DNA of 52,313 nt from Clostridia bacterium (GTDB lineage Bacteria; Bacillota; Clostridia; Christensenellales; Aristaeellaceae), in the NCBI GenBank assembly GCA_017470945.1, contig JAFUXH010000047.1, forward strand, positions 1-52,313, in the 5' to 3' direction. The position numbers and the translations under genes are program-made. Shown here one piece after another: positions 41,601-50,644 of this stretch. A model generated the notes under the pieces. It had not been told where the DNA came from and ran no database searches. It saw only the letters and a list, made by a program, of their open reading frames with translations. Each line of letters begins with the position of its first letter. The first letter of the stretch is position 1.

Positions 41601-43229
41601 ATGAAACGTTTTTTGGTTGTACTTTTGTTGCTGGTTCTGGCGCTGCCTTCCTTTGCTGTTGCGGAGGAGGAAGGACTTCGGGTCATGAACCTGAAAGGAT
41701 ATGACAACGGCATGTTCCTGGTTCGTTTTTCGGATACGGATCGGGAGGGCGTGATCGATGAAACCGGTAAAAAGATCATGGAAGCGCCGGAAGATTATTA
41801 TTTGCAACTTAAAGATGTGCATACATCCAAAACCGAACATTCCCTGAAGATTTTTGTGGATGATAAGGCCGCCGTTGTGAGCACCTACAGCAATCGCACC
41901 GGCCAGCAGCAGTACGGCCTGATCAACAAAAAGGGTGAAATCATCTGCGAATGTCAGTTTGATAGCATTGATTCCTTCTATAACGGCATCGCCGTGGTCC
42001 GCTCCGGTGAAAAATACGGCCTGGTGAATACCGCCGGGAAGGTGATCAGCAAGCCCCAGTGGGATTATATCCGGGATTTCGCCGACGGCGAGGTGACCGT
42101 GGCCTGCAAAAATGATAAATACAGCATCCTCAATAAGAGCGGCAAGGTGATCAGCAAAAACTGGCAATCGGCGTTGGAGCCTCAGCATGGCTACGTGGCC
42201 GTGAAAAACAGCAAGGGCTGGGGCCTGATCGACAGCAAGGGCAATCAAGCGGTCAAGTGCCAGTATACCTCCATCGTCATGCTTGGCAACAATCTGTTTG
42301 GCGTGCAGAACCGCAACAACAAAAACATCTATTGGTACGCCCTGATGAACCAGAAGGGCAAGCTGCTGACGGATTTCAAATATGAATTCCGGGCATTCAG
42401 CGACGGTGTCAGCATCGTGCATTATCGGGGTGGCATGGATTTGGGATACGACGGCGCCATGGATACCAAGGGCAAGGTGAACGTGTCCTTCGGTGAAAGC
42501 TCCAAATTCAACGTCAGCGATTATAAAAACGGCATGGCGCTGATCAAATACAACAACTCGAATTCCAAGAAAGCTACCTGGGGTTATAAAAACAAGAAGG
42601 GCAGCTGGGTCATCCCGCTGAAAGAACGCACCTTTGAACCGGATTACAATGCCTGGGTCAGCAGCAGCCTGATCAAGGTGCACACCGTGGGCACTGATTA
42701 CAGCAATACCAAATACGGCCTGATCGACAAATCCGGCAAAACCGTCGTGAAGGTGCAGTATAAATCTATTGACAGCTTCAAGGACGGCTTGGCCGTGGTC
42801 CGCAACAAAAATGATCTGTACGGCTTCATCAACACCAAGGGCAAATTGGTGGTGGCCTGTAAGTGGAAATACGCTTCTTCTTCCGATCAGCGCAATGGCC
42901 TGATGGTGGTGAAGGACGAAAATTATCAGGCTGAGTGTATCAATAAGAGCGGCAAATCGATCCTGAAAGGGTACGATTCCATCTTCATCGGCGACAATGC
43001 GATCGCCGCCAAAAAGAACGGATATCTGTACCTGTTCACCCTGAAGGGCAAGGCCATCCCCGTTGCAGCACCGGACCCCATCACCGTCGAAGCCCCGGTC
43101 ACGGAGGAAGCGCCTGTGACGGAGGAAACTCCCACCACCGAGGAAACCCCCGCTGCGGAGGAACCCTTCGAAACCCCCGAGCAACCGACGGAAACCACCG
43201 AGCCCGAAATCACGGAACAGGCGGCGTAA
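41601..43229 (+). CDS. Secreted WG-repeat protein
   Basis: A 542-residue exported protein with signal peptide ~1-21 (FLVVLLLLVLALPSFAVA). Residues ~30-485 hold a series of WG (KWG) beta repeats, each with a core like YGLINKKGEIICECQFDSI or YGLVNTAGKVISKPQWDYI. The C-terminal ~50 residues are a low-complexity tail of Thr/Glu/Pro repeats (APVTEEAPVTEETPTTEE), which may be a flexible wall-spanning or surface segment. No LPxTG motif is present. The ligand is unknown. It is monocistronic, with a strong promoter and terminator. Confidence 0.88.
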   Translation: MKRFLVVLLLLVLALPSFAVAEEEGLRVMNLKGYDNGMFLVRFSDTDREGVIDETGKKIMEAPEDYYLQLKDVHTSKTEHSLKIFVDDKAAVVSTYSNRTGQQQYGLINKKGEIICECQFDSIDSFYNGIAVVRSGEKYGLVNTAGKVISKPQWDYIRDFADGEVTVACKNDKYSILNKSGKVISKNWQSALEPQHGYVAVKNSKGWGLIDSKGNQAVKCQYTSIVMLGNNLFGVQNRNNKNIYWYALMNQKGKLLTDFKYEFRAFSDGVSIVHYRGGMDLGYDGAMDTKGKVNVSFGESSKFNVSDYKNGMALIKYNNSNSKKATWGYKNKKGSWVIPLKERTFEPDYNAWVSSSLIKVHTVGTDYSNTKYGLIDKSGKTVVKVQYKSIDSFKDGLAVVRNKNDLYGFINTKGKLVVACKWKYASSSDQRNGLMVVKDENYQAECINKSGKSILKGYDSIFIGDNAIAAKKNGYLYLFTLKGKAIPVAAPDPITVEAPVTEEAPVTEETPTTEETPAAEEPFETPEQPTETTEPEITEQAA

Positions 43230-43242
43230 CCGCATCAACAAA

Positions 43243-43277
43243 GCCCGTCAGATTATCACGTCTGACGGGCCGCTTTT
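43243..43277. terminator. Terminator between the WG-repeat and PHP genes
   Basis: A perfect 10-bp stem GCCCGTCAGA/TCTGACGGGC (43243-43252 with 43261-43270), followed by CCGCTTTTT; mainly for the plus strand. Confidence 0.85.
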
Positions 43278-43290
43278 TATTATTCTTGGT

Positions 43291-43992
43291 TTACTTTGGA
43301 GAGTCGATCCACCGCAAAAACGCGGCCACGCTTTTTTCCGGCAGGTGCAGCACAGATTCCTTTTCCAGTATATCGCCCAGATAATGCGCGTCGGAGGAGT
43401 GCAGCACGTGCTTGTTTTCCAGGGCTTCCATGGGGCAGGGCAGGTGCCGCCAAACCTCCACCGTGGGGAAGAAAGGCTCCTTGGGCATTATGCCCAGGTT
43501 GATGAGCAGCCCGTTGCTGCCCCGGTTGATGTGGGCGGGCACCGGCACGCCGCCATAGGCCCGCACCCGGGCAGCCGCCTCGGCCAAGGGCAGGTCGGTG
43601 GCGCCGATGAGCAGGGCGTCCTCCTCGCCGATCACGTTGTCATCCTCATCGACGATCCACTGATCGCCAAACAGGGATGGCTTGTTTTTCCGGTTGGGCA
43701 GGTGCTCCCGCAGCATATCGCCAAAATCCACCGCCGCCTCCACGGAAGGGAAGTAGCCCAGCATGTGTACCTCCTCCCGGGTGGTGATTTCCATGCCGGG
43801 GATCAGCAGGATGCCGTACGCGTCGGCCACCTTTTGGGCGGTGGGCAGGTTGCGGGCGGCATTGTGATCCGATATGGCCACCATATCCAGCCCCTTCACC
43901 ACCGCCATGCCCAGGATGTTGGCGGGGGTCATATCGTTGTCCCCGCAGGGGGACAGGCAGGTGTGGATATGCAGATCGGCAAATAACTCCAT
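43291..43992 (-). CDS. PHP-domain phosphoesterase
   Basis: A 233-residue PHP-fold protein. Metal motifs: DLHIHTCLSPCGD, ISDHNAARN, GMEITTREEVHMLGYF and SSDAHYLGDI. PHP proteins hydrolyse phosphoesters, such as pAp or nucleotides; the substrate here is not readable. It is the last gene of a five-gene minus-strand operon with an [FeFe]-hydrogenase-like sensor, starting 5 bp after the second DRTGG gene. The set suggests redox-linked signalling rather than DNA repair. Confidence 0.85.
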   Translation of the reverse strand: MELFADLHIHTCLSPCGDNDMTPANILGMAVVKGLDMVAISDHNAARNLPTAQKVADAYGILLIPGMEITTREEVHMLGYFPSVEAAVDFGDMLREHLPNRKNKPSLFGDQWIVDEDDNVIGEEDALLIGATDLPLAEAAARVRAYGGVPVPAHINRGSNGLLINLGIMPKEPFFPTVEVWRHLPCPMEALENKHVLHSSDAHYLGDILEKESVLHLPEKSVAAFLRWIDSPK

Positions 43993-43997
43993 AGCGT

Positions 43998-44345
43998 TTA
44001 TTCCGCCTTCTCCGGCACGCCCTGGGCCGCCATGCGGCCGCAAATGGCGTACGCCGTCAAGGGGCTTTTCAGGATCACCAGGCCCTCATCGGCGGCCTTT
44101 TCAAGGCTTTCCTGGGGCATGTCGATGTTCTCCGGCAGGATCACGCAGGCCATATCGGCCAGCACCGCCACCGCCACCACGTTCATATGGGTCTGCACGG
44201 TGACCCAGGCCATGCCATCCTCCCCGTGGGCCATGACCCAGGACAAAAGATCGCAGGTGTAGCCGCAGGTGATTTCCCGCTCCATGGGCAGGGTGGGGGT
44301 TTGATTTTCCGCCTCGATCAGGGCGGCAAGCGCAGCAATCGTCAA
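43998..44345 (-). CDS. DRTGG-domain protein (second copy)
   Basis: A 115-residue protein resembling the DRTGG domains beside [FeFe]-hydrogenase operons (ITCGYTCDLLSWVMAHGEDG, ADMACVILPENIDMP, ADEGLVILKSPLTAYAICG). The start is TTG at 44345 with GAGGAGG 8 nt upstream. It resembles the first gene of the operon in the C-terminal half. The domain probably binds a nucleotide or small ligand; its exact role is unknown. Confidence 0.72.
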   Translation of the reverse strand: MTIAALAALIEAENQTPTLPMEREITCGYTCDLLSWVMAHGEDGMAWVTVQTHMNVVAVAVLADMACVILPENIDMPQESLEKAADEGLVILKSPLTAYAICGRMAAQGVPEKAE

Positions 44346-44361
44346 GGGTGATTCCTCCTCG

Positions 44362-45666
44362 TTATTCGCGTTTGGTTTGGGCCAGCTCCACCATCTGCTG
44401 GGCCATGACCTTCAATTGGTCCTTCAATTTATGAATACAATCCATTTCACCGCAGAAGCCCCGCACGATATCCTCGGCGAAGGTGCGGCAGGTGGGGGAG
44501 CCGCAGGAGCCGCAGTCGTACCCCGGCAAATCTTCCAGGATCTGGTTCATGCGCTCCATTTTCTGCATGGCCACCATCAAATTATCATCCAGCTTCATGA
44601 CGCTGTTGGGCTCGATGGGCACGTCGTTGTACAGGGGATATTTGGTCATCATGGAGGCGGGCACGTCGTCCACCGGGTGCACCTTTTTCCCGCTGTCCAC
44701 CAATTTGCGCACGGTATTCTTGGCCACGTAATTGTTTTCAAAGGCCAGCGGCCCGCCCACGCAGCCGCCCATACAGGCGTTGCCCTCGAAAAACACCAGG
44801 TCGTTCAATTTATTGTTTTCAATTTCTTCCAGCACCCGGATCACGTTTTGAATGCCGTCCACCGCCAGGGAGTTTTCGGGGCAGACCGCGCTGGCCTCCC
44901 CGCTGCTGGACGCCCAGCCGATGCCGTAGGATGTCGACGTGGCGGGGGTGGGGTTTTCGGTGTATTTACCGATGTGGGGCAGCAGCATGCCGTAAATTTC
45001 CATCATGGAAATGGCGCCGTCCACCGCCGATTTATTCTGGCCGATGGGGGAGCGGATGGCCGTCATCTTGGCCGGGCAGGGGGTGATGAAGAAAATGCCC
45101 ACGTCCTCCGGGTCGCACTGGTGCTTGCGGCAGAATTCGTCCCGGGCGATCATGGCGGCCACCTCCATGGGCTGGCGCACATCCACCACGTTTGGCAGCA
45201 GATCGGGGAAGCGCACCTGGATCAGACGCACCACCGCCGGGCAGGCGGAGGAAATCAGGGGCTTGGGCAGCCCGGGCTCCCGCAGCTTTTCGTGAATGGC
45301 CCGGCTGACCACGTCGGCCCCCCGGGCGACCTCGTACACTTCCTCAAACCCGATGCATTTCAGCGCGTCCAGCACCTGGCTGATGGATTTCAAATTTTTG
45401 TATTGCCCGTACAGGGAAGGGGCGGGAATGGCGATGGTGTGGGCATAGCCCCGAATGGCGCTGATATCGTCGGTCACCGCCACTTTGGCGTGGTAATCGC
45501 AGATGCGGATGCATTCGCCGCAGTCGATACAGCGCTCGTCGATGATGTGCGCCCGGCCCCCGCGCACCCGGATGGCCTCGGTGGGGCAATGCTTCAGGCA
45601 GTTGGTGCAGCCCTTGCACTGGGTTTTATCCAGACGAACGGAATGATAGCGTGTGATAGGTTCCAT
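44362..45666 (-). CDS. [FeFe]-hydrogenase-like iron-sulfur protein, sensory type
   Basis: A 434-residue protein. N-terminal 2x[4Fe-4S] ferredoxin domain (CKGCTNCLKHCP, CIDCGECIRIC). The hydrogenase H-domain follows, with altered signatures: L1 ISSACPAV (Cys142), L2 TPCPAKM (Cys197) and L3 GNACMGGCVGG (Cys298, Cys302). The four H-cluster Cys ligands are present, but the Cys that normally donates protons is Ala141, as in HydS-type sensory hydrogenases. A C-terminal Fe-S domain reads YDCGSCGSPTC. No catalytic hydrogenase or maturase gene is near. Most likely a redox or H2 sensor. Confidence 0.82.
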   Translation of the reverse strand: MEPITRYHSVRLDKTQCKGCTNCLKHCPTEAIRVRGGRAHIIDERCIDCGECIRICDYHAKVAVTDDISAIRGYAHTIAIPAPSLYGQYKNLKSISQVLDALKCIGFEEVYEVARGADVVSRAIHEKLREPGLPKPLISSACPAVVRLIQVRFPDLLPNVVDVRQPMEVAAMIARDEFCRKHQCDPEDVGIFFITPCPAKMTAIRSPIGQNKSAVDGAISMMEIYGMLLPHIGKYTENPTPATSTSYGIGWASSSGEASAVCPENSLAVDGIQNVIRVLEEIENNKLNDLVFFEGNACMGGCVGGPLAFENNYVAKNTVRKLVDSGKKVHPVDDVPASMMTKYPLYNDVPIEPNSVMKLDDNLMVAMQKMERMNQILEDLPGYDCGSCGSPTCRTFAEDIVRGFCGEMDCIHKLKDQLKVMAQQMVELAQTKRE

Positions 45667-45683
45667 AGCAGCCCGCTTTCCGC

Positions 45684-46106
45684 TCAGGCCAGGTTAAACC
45701 GCATGCTGATGCGGGTCCCCTTGCCCGGCTCGCTTTCTATTTCAAAATCATCGGCGTTTCGCTTCATGTTGGGCAAACCCATGCCGGCGCCAAAGCCTAA
45801 GGATCGGGCCTCCTCATTGGCGGTGGACCAGCCCTCCCGCATGGCCAGGCTCAGGTCGGGAATGCCGGGGCCCACGTCCTGGCTGATGAGCCATACGCCG
45901 TTCTGATCCACATCCAGATCCAATTGTCCCCCCAGGGAATGGATCACCAGGTTCAATTCCACCTCGTAGGAAGCCACGGCAACCCGGCGCAGCACGTCGC
46001 TGCCCACGCCCAATTGCTTCAGCCTGCGCTTGATATCGGCGGACGCTTCGCCGGCCCGGGTGTAATCCCCGGACGCTACGGGATATTCCGCGTGAATAAA
46101 GCTCAT
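45684..46106 (-). CDS. GHKL ATPase-domain protein (anti-sigma/RsbW-like)
   Basis: A 140-residue single HATPase domain: N-box ASYEVELNLVIHS, G1 box DVGPGIPDLS and G2 box GFGAGMGLPNMKRNAD. It resembles serine kinases such as SpoIIAB/RsbW, but the usual sigma and anti-anti-sigma partners are absent; its partner is probably the hydrogenase-like sensor encoded next. AAGGAGG precedes the ATG at 46106, which overlaps the upstream DRTGG gene by 4 bp (ATGA). Confidence 0.85.
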   Translation of the reverse strand: MSFIHAEYPVASGDYTRAGEASADIKRRLKQLGVGSDVLRRVAVASYEVELNLVIHSLGGQLDLDVDQNGVWLISQDVGPGIPDLSLAMREGWSTANEEARSLGFGAGMGLPNMKRNADDFEIESEPGKGTRISMRFNLA

Positions 46107-46474
46107 GCTTCGTCCTCCTTGGGCCACTCGATGGGCACGCCCCGCAGGCCGGCCTCATACAGCAAACCACAGGCGGTAAAGGCGGTGACGGCGGTGGTCA
46201 TCACCACCAGGCCCTGCTCATCCGCCTGTTCCAGGATATCGTCGTTGGGCACCTTGCCCCGGGCGAATACCAGGCATTTCAAATCCAGCATATCCGCCGT
46301 GCGCACCACGTGGGGGTTGGTCAGGCCGGTGATCAAAACCGTTTTTTCATTCACAAAAGCCAGCACGTCGCTCATCAGATCGGAGCAGCAGGCGGTGTGC
46401 GCCGGGCGATCCAGCCGGTCGCCACCGCAGAGCACTTTGGCGTGCAGGATGGTGACGATGTCTCCAATTGTCAT
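46103..46474 (-). CDS. DRTGG-domain protein (first copy)
   Basis: A 123-residue protein, first in the sensor operon. Features: VTILHAKVLCGGDRLDRPAH, CCSDLMSDVLAFV, ITGLTNPHVVRTADMLD. The same type of protein accompanies group C [FeFe]-hydrogenase loci in Clostridia. GGAGGAATTAT precedes the ATG. It overlaps the HATPase gene by 4 bp. Confidence 0.78.
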   Translation of the reverse strand: MTIGDIVTILHAKVLCGGDRLDRPAHTACCSDLMSDVLAFVNEKTVLITGLTNPHVVRTADMLDLKCLVFARGKVPNDDILEQADEQGLVVMTTAVTAFTACGLLYEAGLRGVPIEWPKEDEA

Positions 46475-46524
46475 ATAATTCCTCCGTTTTCATATATCGT
46501 GGAAATAAGCATCGTATATTCGTT

Positions 46525-46553
46525 ACTATACACTTTTTTGCTTTACGTGTCAA
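46525..46553 (-). promoter_or_regulatory. Promoter of the hydrogenase-like sensor operon
   Basis: Minus strand TTGACA (46553-46548), 17-bp spacer, TATAGT (46530-46525), about 50 bp before the first ATG. Confidence 0.85.
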
Positions 46554-46587
46554 CAGAAAAGGTCGAAATCCGGTCAGATCGTCCATG

Positions 46588-46619
46588 AAAAAGGCCTGAA
46601 GCAATGTGCGCTTCAGGCC
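46588..46619 (-). terminator. Terminator after cvpA
   Basis: A perfect 10-bp stem GGCCTGAAGC/GCTTCAGGCC (46593-46602 with 46610-46619), followed on the minus strand by TTTTT. Confidence 0.92.
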
Positions 46620-46638
46620 AATCAATCCGTGTTCCGAT

Positions 46639-47346
46639 TTACAGCTTCCCCGCGATCACGCCGGCGAAAAATCCGTCGCTTTGAAAAATGGGGGCCAGGG
46701 TGCTTTGGGCCAGCAGGTCGTTGAAGGAATCCAGGGGGATGATAGTGCTCAGGATGGGTACCAGCAAAAACAGCACGTACACCAGCAGCGCTCCCCGGGC
46801 CAGGCCGAACACGCCGCCGGCCAGCCAATCCAATTGCTTCAGGATGGGCAATTGGAACACGTGCTGGATCAGGCTGACGATCACCGACAGCACCAGGTAG
46901 CACAGCACGAAGCAGACGATGAAGCTCAGGGCGTTGACGGCCACCGCCACCACCGTGTTGGACACATAATCATTGACCGTGGTGAGGCCGGTGCCCTCGA
47001 ATGTGCGGGCGCGCAGGTTGTTTTCCAGGATGTTGGCGATGGGTTCCGGCAGGGATACGCTGCTCAGCACCTGGCGGATGACCCCGTCGGACAGCTGATT
47101 GACCGGGGTGGAGGCCAGATTGTAATCGCCCACCCGGGCCACGGCGTCGGTATAGGTGGCCAGGGTGGAGGATACACCCTGGCTGCCGCTGATGGCGGCG
47201 GACAGCCGGGGGCCGAAGGAAAAGGCCACCAGCACGGAAATCAGGCAGCAGGCCACCGACAGAACGGTTTGTACGAAGCCCCGATACAGCCCGTATATCA
47301 CGCTGACGACCAGGATGCCCAGAATGACCAGATCGATGATGTTCAT
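46639..47346 (-). CDS. cvpA: CvpA family membrane protein
   Basis: A 235-residue protein of the CvpA (colicin V production) family, with helices near 5-23, 27-46, and several after ~120. The start MNIIDLVILGILVVSVIYGL followed by YRGFVQTVLSV is typical. A central soluble segment (~50-120) is longer than in the shortest members. The role is unclear in the family (envelope function, bile stress). AGGAGG precedes the ATG at 47346. It follows lepA by 63 bp and probably shares its transcript. Confidence 0.82.
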   Translation of the reverse strand: MNIIDLVILGILVVSVIYGLYRGFVQTVLSVACCLISVLVAFSFGPRLSAAISGSQGVSSTLATYTDAVARVGDYNLASTPVNQLSDGVIRQVLSSVSLPEPIANILENNLRARTFEGTGLTTVNDYVSNTVVAVAVNALSFIVCFVLCYLVLSVIVSLIQHVFQLPILKQLDWLAGGVFGLARGALLVYVLFLLVPILSTIIPLDSFNDLLAQSTLAPIFQSDGFFAGVIAGKL

Positions 47347-47409
47347 GGGGTCCTCCTGAAATGGATTTGATCCATGATAGAAACGATGCGGCACGGCGTT
47401 TTCATGCCG

Positions 47410-49218
47410 TCAGTCGTCGCCCATTTTCAGCACGGCCATGAAGGCCTCGCCGGGCAATTCCACAGTGCCGAACTGCCGCATGCGCTTCTTGCCTTCCTTT
47501 TGCTTTTCCAGCAGCTTCTTTTTTCTGGTGATATCGCCGCCGTAGCACTTGGCCAGCACGTCCTTGCGCACGGCCTTGACGGTTTCCCGGGCGATGATCT
47601 TGCCGCCGATGGCCGCTTGGATGGGGATCTCGAACTGCTGGCGGGGAATGACCTCCTTCAGCTTTTCGGCAATGCTGCGGCCCCGGCCGTAGGCCTTATC
47701 CTTGTGCACGATCATGGTGAAGGCGTCGCAGATATCGCCGTTAAGCAGGATATCCATCTTCACCAGGTCGCTCGCCTGATAGCCGGTGATTTCATAATCG
47801 TAGCTGGCGTAGCCCTTGGATCGGCTTTTGAGCTGATCGAAAAAATCAAAAATCATTTCGTTCAGCGGCACGTCGTAGAGCAATTTGATGCGCTTGCCCT
47901 CATACTGCATATCGATGAAGGTGCCCCGTTTGTCCTGGCACAATTGCATCAGCGTGCCGGCAAAATCCTGGGGAGTATAGATGGTGGCCCGGCAGTAGGG
48001 CTCCCGCATCTCGGCGATTTCGTTCACGGGGGGCAGGTTGGTGGGATTGTCGATGCGCATTTCGGTGCCGTCGGTTTTCACGATCTCGTAAATGACGCTG
48101 GGGGCGGTGGTGACCAGATCCAGGTCAAATTCCCGCTCCAGCCGCTCCTGAATGATTTCCATGTGCAAAAGCCCCAGGAAGCCGCAGCGGAACCCGTAGC
48201 CCAGCGCCACGCTGGTTTCCGGCTCAAAGGACAGAGAAGCGTCGTTCATCCGCAGCTTTTCCAGCGCGTCCCGCAAATTGTCGTAATCCGCGCCGTCGGC
48301 GGGATAAATACCGCAGAACACCACGGGCTGCACGTCCTTATACCCCGGCAGGGGCGCATCCGCGGGGCGTGCGGCGTCGGTGATGGTATCGCCCACCCGG
48401 GTGTCCCGCACGTCCTTGATGGAGGCGGAGATATACCCCACGTCCCCGGGCAGCAGCGCGTCGCAGGGGGTATAAGAGGGGGAAAACGTGCCAACCTCCA
48501 CCACGTCGAATTCCGCCCCAGTCTGCATCATGCGCATGCGCATGCCGGGATAGGCTTTGCCGTGCATCACCCGGATAAAGCAGATGGCGCCCCGGTAATT
48601 GTCATACACCGCGTCGAACACCAGGGCCTTCAGCGGGGCGGTTTCATCGCCGCCGGGGGCGGGCATTTGGTTGACCACCGCTTCCAGCACGTCCTCGATG
48701 CCGATGCCCATCTTGGCGGAAATCAGCGGCGCGTTGGATGCGTCCAGGCCGATATCCTCCTCGATCTCGGCTTTGGTTTCCTCCGGCTGGGCGGAGGGCA
48801 GGTCGATCTTATTGATCACCGGCACGGTTTCCAAATCGTGCTCCAAGGCCATATACACGTTGGCCAGCGTTTGCGCCTCCACACCCTGGGTGGCGTCCAC
48901 CACCAGCAGGGCCCCTTCGCAGGCCGCCAGGGCCCGGCTGACCTCGTAGGAAAAGTCCACGTGGCCGGGGGTATCGATCAGGTTCAGGGTGTAGGTTTCC
49001 CCATCCTGCGCCTTGTATTGCATGCGCACGGCCTTGGATTTGATGGTGATGCCCCGCTCGCGTTCCAATTCCATGGAATCCAGGATCTGATCCACCATCT
49101 GGCGCTGCTCGAACACGCCGGTTTTTTCCAGGATCCTGTCCGCCAGGGTGGATTTTCCGTGATCGATGTGGGCGATAATGCAAAAATTGCGGATATGGCT
49201 TAAGCGGTCGTTGGCCAC
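47410..49218 (-). CDS. lepA: Elongation factor 4 (LepA)
   Basis: A 602-residue translational GTPase that aids 30S biogenesis and elongation under stress. G1 [10 protein letters not shown]2 ERERGITI, G3 DTPGHVDF and G4 NKIDLP are present. The EF-G-like domains are followed by the LepA-specific C-terminal domain ([20 protein letters not shown]). The start is GTG at 49218, with GGAGG 8 nt upstream. Confidence 0.97.
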   Translation of the reverse strand: MANDRLSHIRNFCIIAHIDHGKSTLADRILEKTGVFEQRQMVDQILDSMELERERGITIKSKAVRMQYKAQDGETYTLNLIDTPGHVDFSYEVSRALAACEGALLVVDATQGVEAQTLANVYMALEHDLETVPVINKIDLPSAQPEETKAEIEEDIGLDASNAPLISAKMGIGIEDVLEAVVNQMPAPGGDETAPLKALVFDAVYDNYRGAICFIRVMHGKAYPGMRMRMMQTGAEFDVVEVGTFSPSYTPCDALLPGDVGYISASIKDVRDTRVGDTITDAARPADAPLPGYKDVQPVVFCGIYPADGADYDNLRDALEKLRMNDASLSFEPETSVALGYGFRCGFLGLLHMEIIQERLEREFDLDLVTTAPSVIYEIVKTDGTEMRIDNPTNLPPVNEIAEMREPYCRATIYTPQDFAGTLMQLCQDKRGTFIDMQYEGKRIKLLYDVPLNEMIFDFFDQLKSRSKGYASYDYEITGYQASDLVKMDILLNGDICDAFTMIVHKDKAYGRGRSIAEKLKEVIPRQQFEIPIQAAIGGKIIARETVKAVRKDVLAKCYGGDITRKKKLLEKQKEGKKRMRQFGTVELPGEAFMAVLKMGDD

Positions 49219-49250
49219 GGGTGTTTCCTCCTTATCCTTGTAACCATATC

Positions 49251-49279
49251 ATTATAAAGGATTCAGCCCAAAAAGGCAA
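49251..49279 (-). promoter_or_regulatory. Promoter of lepA-cvpA
   Basis: Minus strand TTGCCT (49279-49274), 17-bp spacer, TATAAT (49256-49251), 33 bp before the GTG. Confidence 0.75.
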
Positions 49280-49280
49280 A

Positions 49281-49309
49281 TAAAAAAGCGCCTTTGTAAG
49301 ACGCTTTTC
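49281..49309 (-). terminator. Terminator after the flavodiiron protein gene
   Basis: Minus strand stem AAAAGCG...CGCTTTT with inner CTT/AAG pairs, followed by T-rich DNA. It lies directly before the lepA promoter. Confidence 0.75.
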
Positions 49310-49323
49310 ATTAGGTATCATGT

Positions 49324-50475
49324 TTACGCCAGCAGCTCGTCCGCCAGGGCGTTCAATTGCGCCCGGCTTGCATCGTTCAGGGTGGATTTGATGGTGACGG
49401 TGTTTTCGCAGAAGGTCACGTCCTTGCAGCCTTCCAGCAGAGCTTTCATCTGCTTGGCGGCCATGGGGGCCCAGGTGCCGTTTTCGATCAGGCCCACCTT
49501 GCGCTTCTGGAAGGCCTTGGCCTTCAGGTGGCTGATGAAATCTTCCATCTTGGGGAAGATGCCGCCGTCGTAGGTCGGCGCGGCCAGCACCACCTTATCG
49601 TACCGGAAAGCCGCCGCCACGGTTTCGGACAGGTTGCACCGGGCCAGATCGGCCACTTCCACGGTTTCACCCTTGTCCGCGAGCAGCTGTGCCAGCGCCT
49701 TGGCGGCCTGAGCGGTATTGCCGTGCAGGGTGCCGTAAGCGATCAGGGTGCCCTTTTCCTCGGGGACGTAGCTGCTCCAGGTCTGATATTTGCCCAGGTA
49801 GAAGGGCAGATTTTCGTCCAGCACCGGGCCGTGCAGGGGGCAGATCTTGGCGATTTGAAGCCCCGCGGCCTTTTTCAGCACCGTCTGCACCGGGCCGCCG
49901 TACTTGCCCACGATGTTGATGTAGTACTCCCGGGCCTCGTCCAGCCATTCCTCTTCTTCATCCAGCGCGCCGAAGCGGCCGAAGGCGTCGGCGGAAAACA
50001 GCACCTGCTCGCTTTCCTCGTAGGTGATCATCACTTCCGGCCAGTGCACCATGGGGGCCATCAGGAAACGCAGGGTGTGGCTGCCCAGGGCAAGCGTGTC
50101 GTTTTCCTTGACGGTGACCGCGCGCCCGGCCAGCGCGCCGTAGCCAAACTGCGCCAGCATGCCGACGGCTTTCGCGCTCATGACCAATTGCATAGCGGGG
50201 TATTTTTCAGCGATCTGCATCAGGCTGCCGCCGTGGTCGGGCTCCATATGGGAAACCACCAGATAATCGGGCGCTTTGCCGTTCAGCGCCTGCTCCACGT
50301 TGCCCAGCCATTCGTCGGTTTTCCGGGCGTCCACGGAATCCATGAGCGCGATTTTTTCATCCAAAATCACATAGGAATTATAACTGATACCGTCGTGCAC
50401 GTCGTACTGGCCTTCGAACAGGTCCAGTTCTTTGTCATCCACACCGACGTACAGAATAGAATCACTGATCCGCAT
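49324..50475 (-). CDS. Flavodiiron protein (FprA-type)
   Basis: A 383-residue oxygen and/or NO reductase that protects anaerobes. The metallo-beta-lactamase-like diiron domain (~1-250) has SHMEPDHGG, the MVHWPEVM region and PLHGPVLDENL. The flavodoxin domain (~255-383) has AYGTLHGNTAQAAKAL and APTYDGGIFP for FMN. ATG at 50475 is preceded by GGGAGATGG and begins the family N-terminus. It is monocistronic, with a palindrome near its transcription start. Confidence 0.93.
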   Translation of the reverse strand: MRISDSILYVGVDDKELDLFEGQYDVHDGISYNSYVILDEKIALMDSVDARKTDEWLGNVEQALNGKAPDYLVVSHMEPDHGGSLMQIAEKYPAMQLVMSAKAVGMLAQFGYGALAGRAVTVKENDTLALGSHTLRFLMAPMVHWPEVMITYEESEQVLFSADAFGRFGALDEEEEWLDEAREYYINIVGKYGGPVQTVLKKAAGLQIAKICPLHGPVLDENLPFYLGKYQTWSSYVPEEKGTLIAYGTLHGNTAQAAKALAQLLADKGETVEVADLARCNLSETVAAAFRYDKVVLAAPTYDGGIFPKMEDFISHLKAKAFQKRKVGLIENGTWAPMAAKQMKALLEGCKDVTFCENTVTIKSTLNDASRAQLNALADELLA

Positions 50476-50499
50476 GTGTTTCCATCTCCCTTTGCAAAT

Positions 50500-50530
50500 T
50501 TTGAGCCGGAGCTCAAACACCAAAAGTATA
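50500..50530 (-). promoter_or_regulatory. Palindrome and -10 upstream of the flavodiiron gene
   Basis: TTTGAGC/GCTCAAA (50500-50506 with 50511-50517) is a perfect 7-bp dyad just downstream of a minus-strand TATACT (50530-50525). The -35 at 17 bp is weak (TTCTCT). The dyad is placed as an operator. Confidence 0.5.
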
Positions 50531-50564
50531 CCATAGATGAAGCGGAAAGAGAAGGGGGAATTTT

Positions 50565-50609
50565 ATAACAGAACGTTTTTTGAATAATTCCATAAAAACG
50601 TTCGGAAAA
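50565..50609. promoter_or_regulatory. PurBox-like inverted repeat upstream of guaA
   Basis: A perfect 10-bp inverted repeat GAACGTTTTT (50571-50580) / AAAAACGTTC (50594-50603). The right arm extends to GTTCGG (CCGAAC on the other strand, the PurR PurBox core); the left core is CAGAAC, one mismatch. Its position upstream of the guaA promoter fits purine control, but the spacing is a few bases larger than in Bacillus. Confidence 0.5.
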
Positions 50610-50644
50610 ACGACGAAAAAATACGAAAAAACGAAAATTTATCC

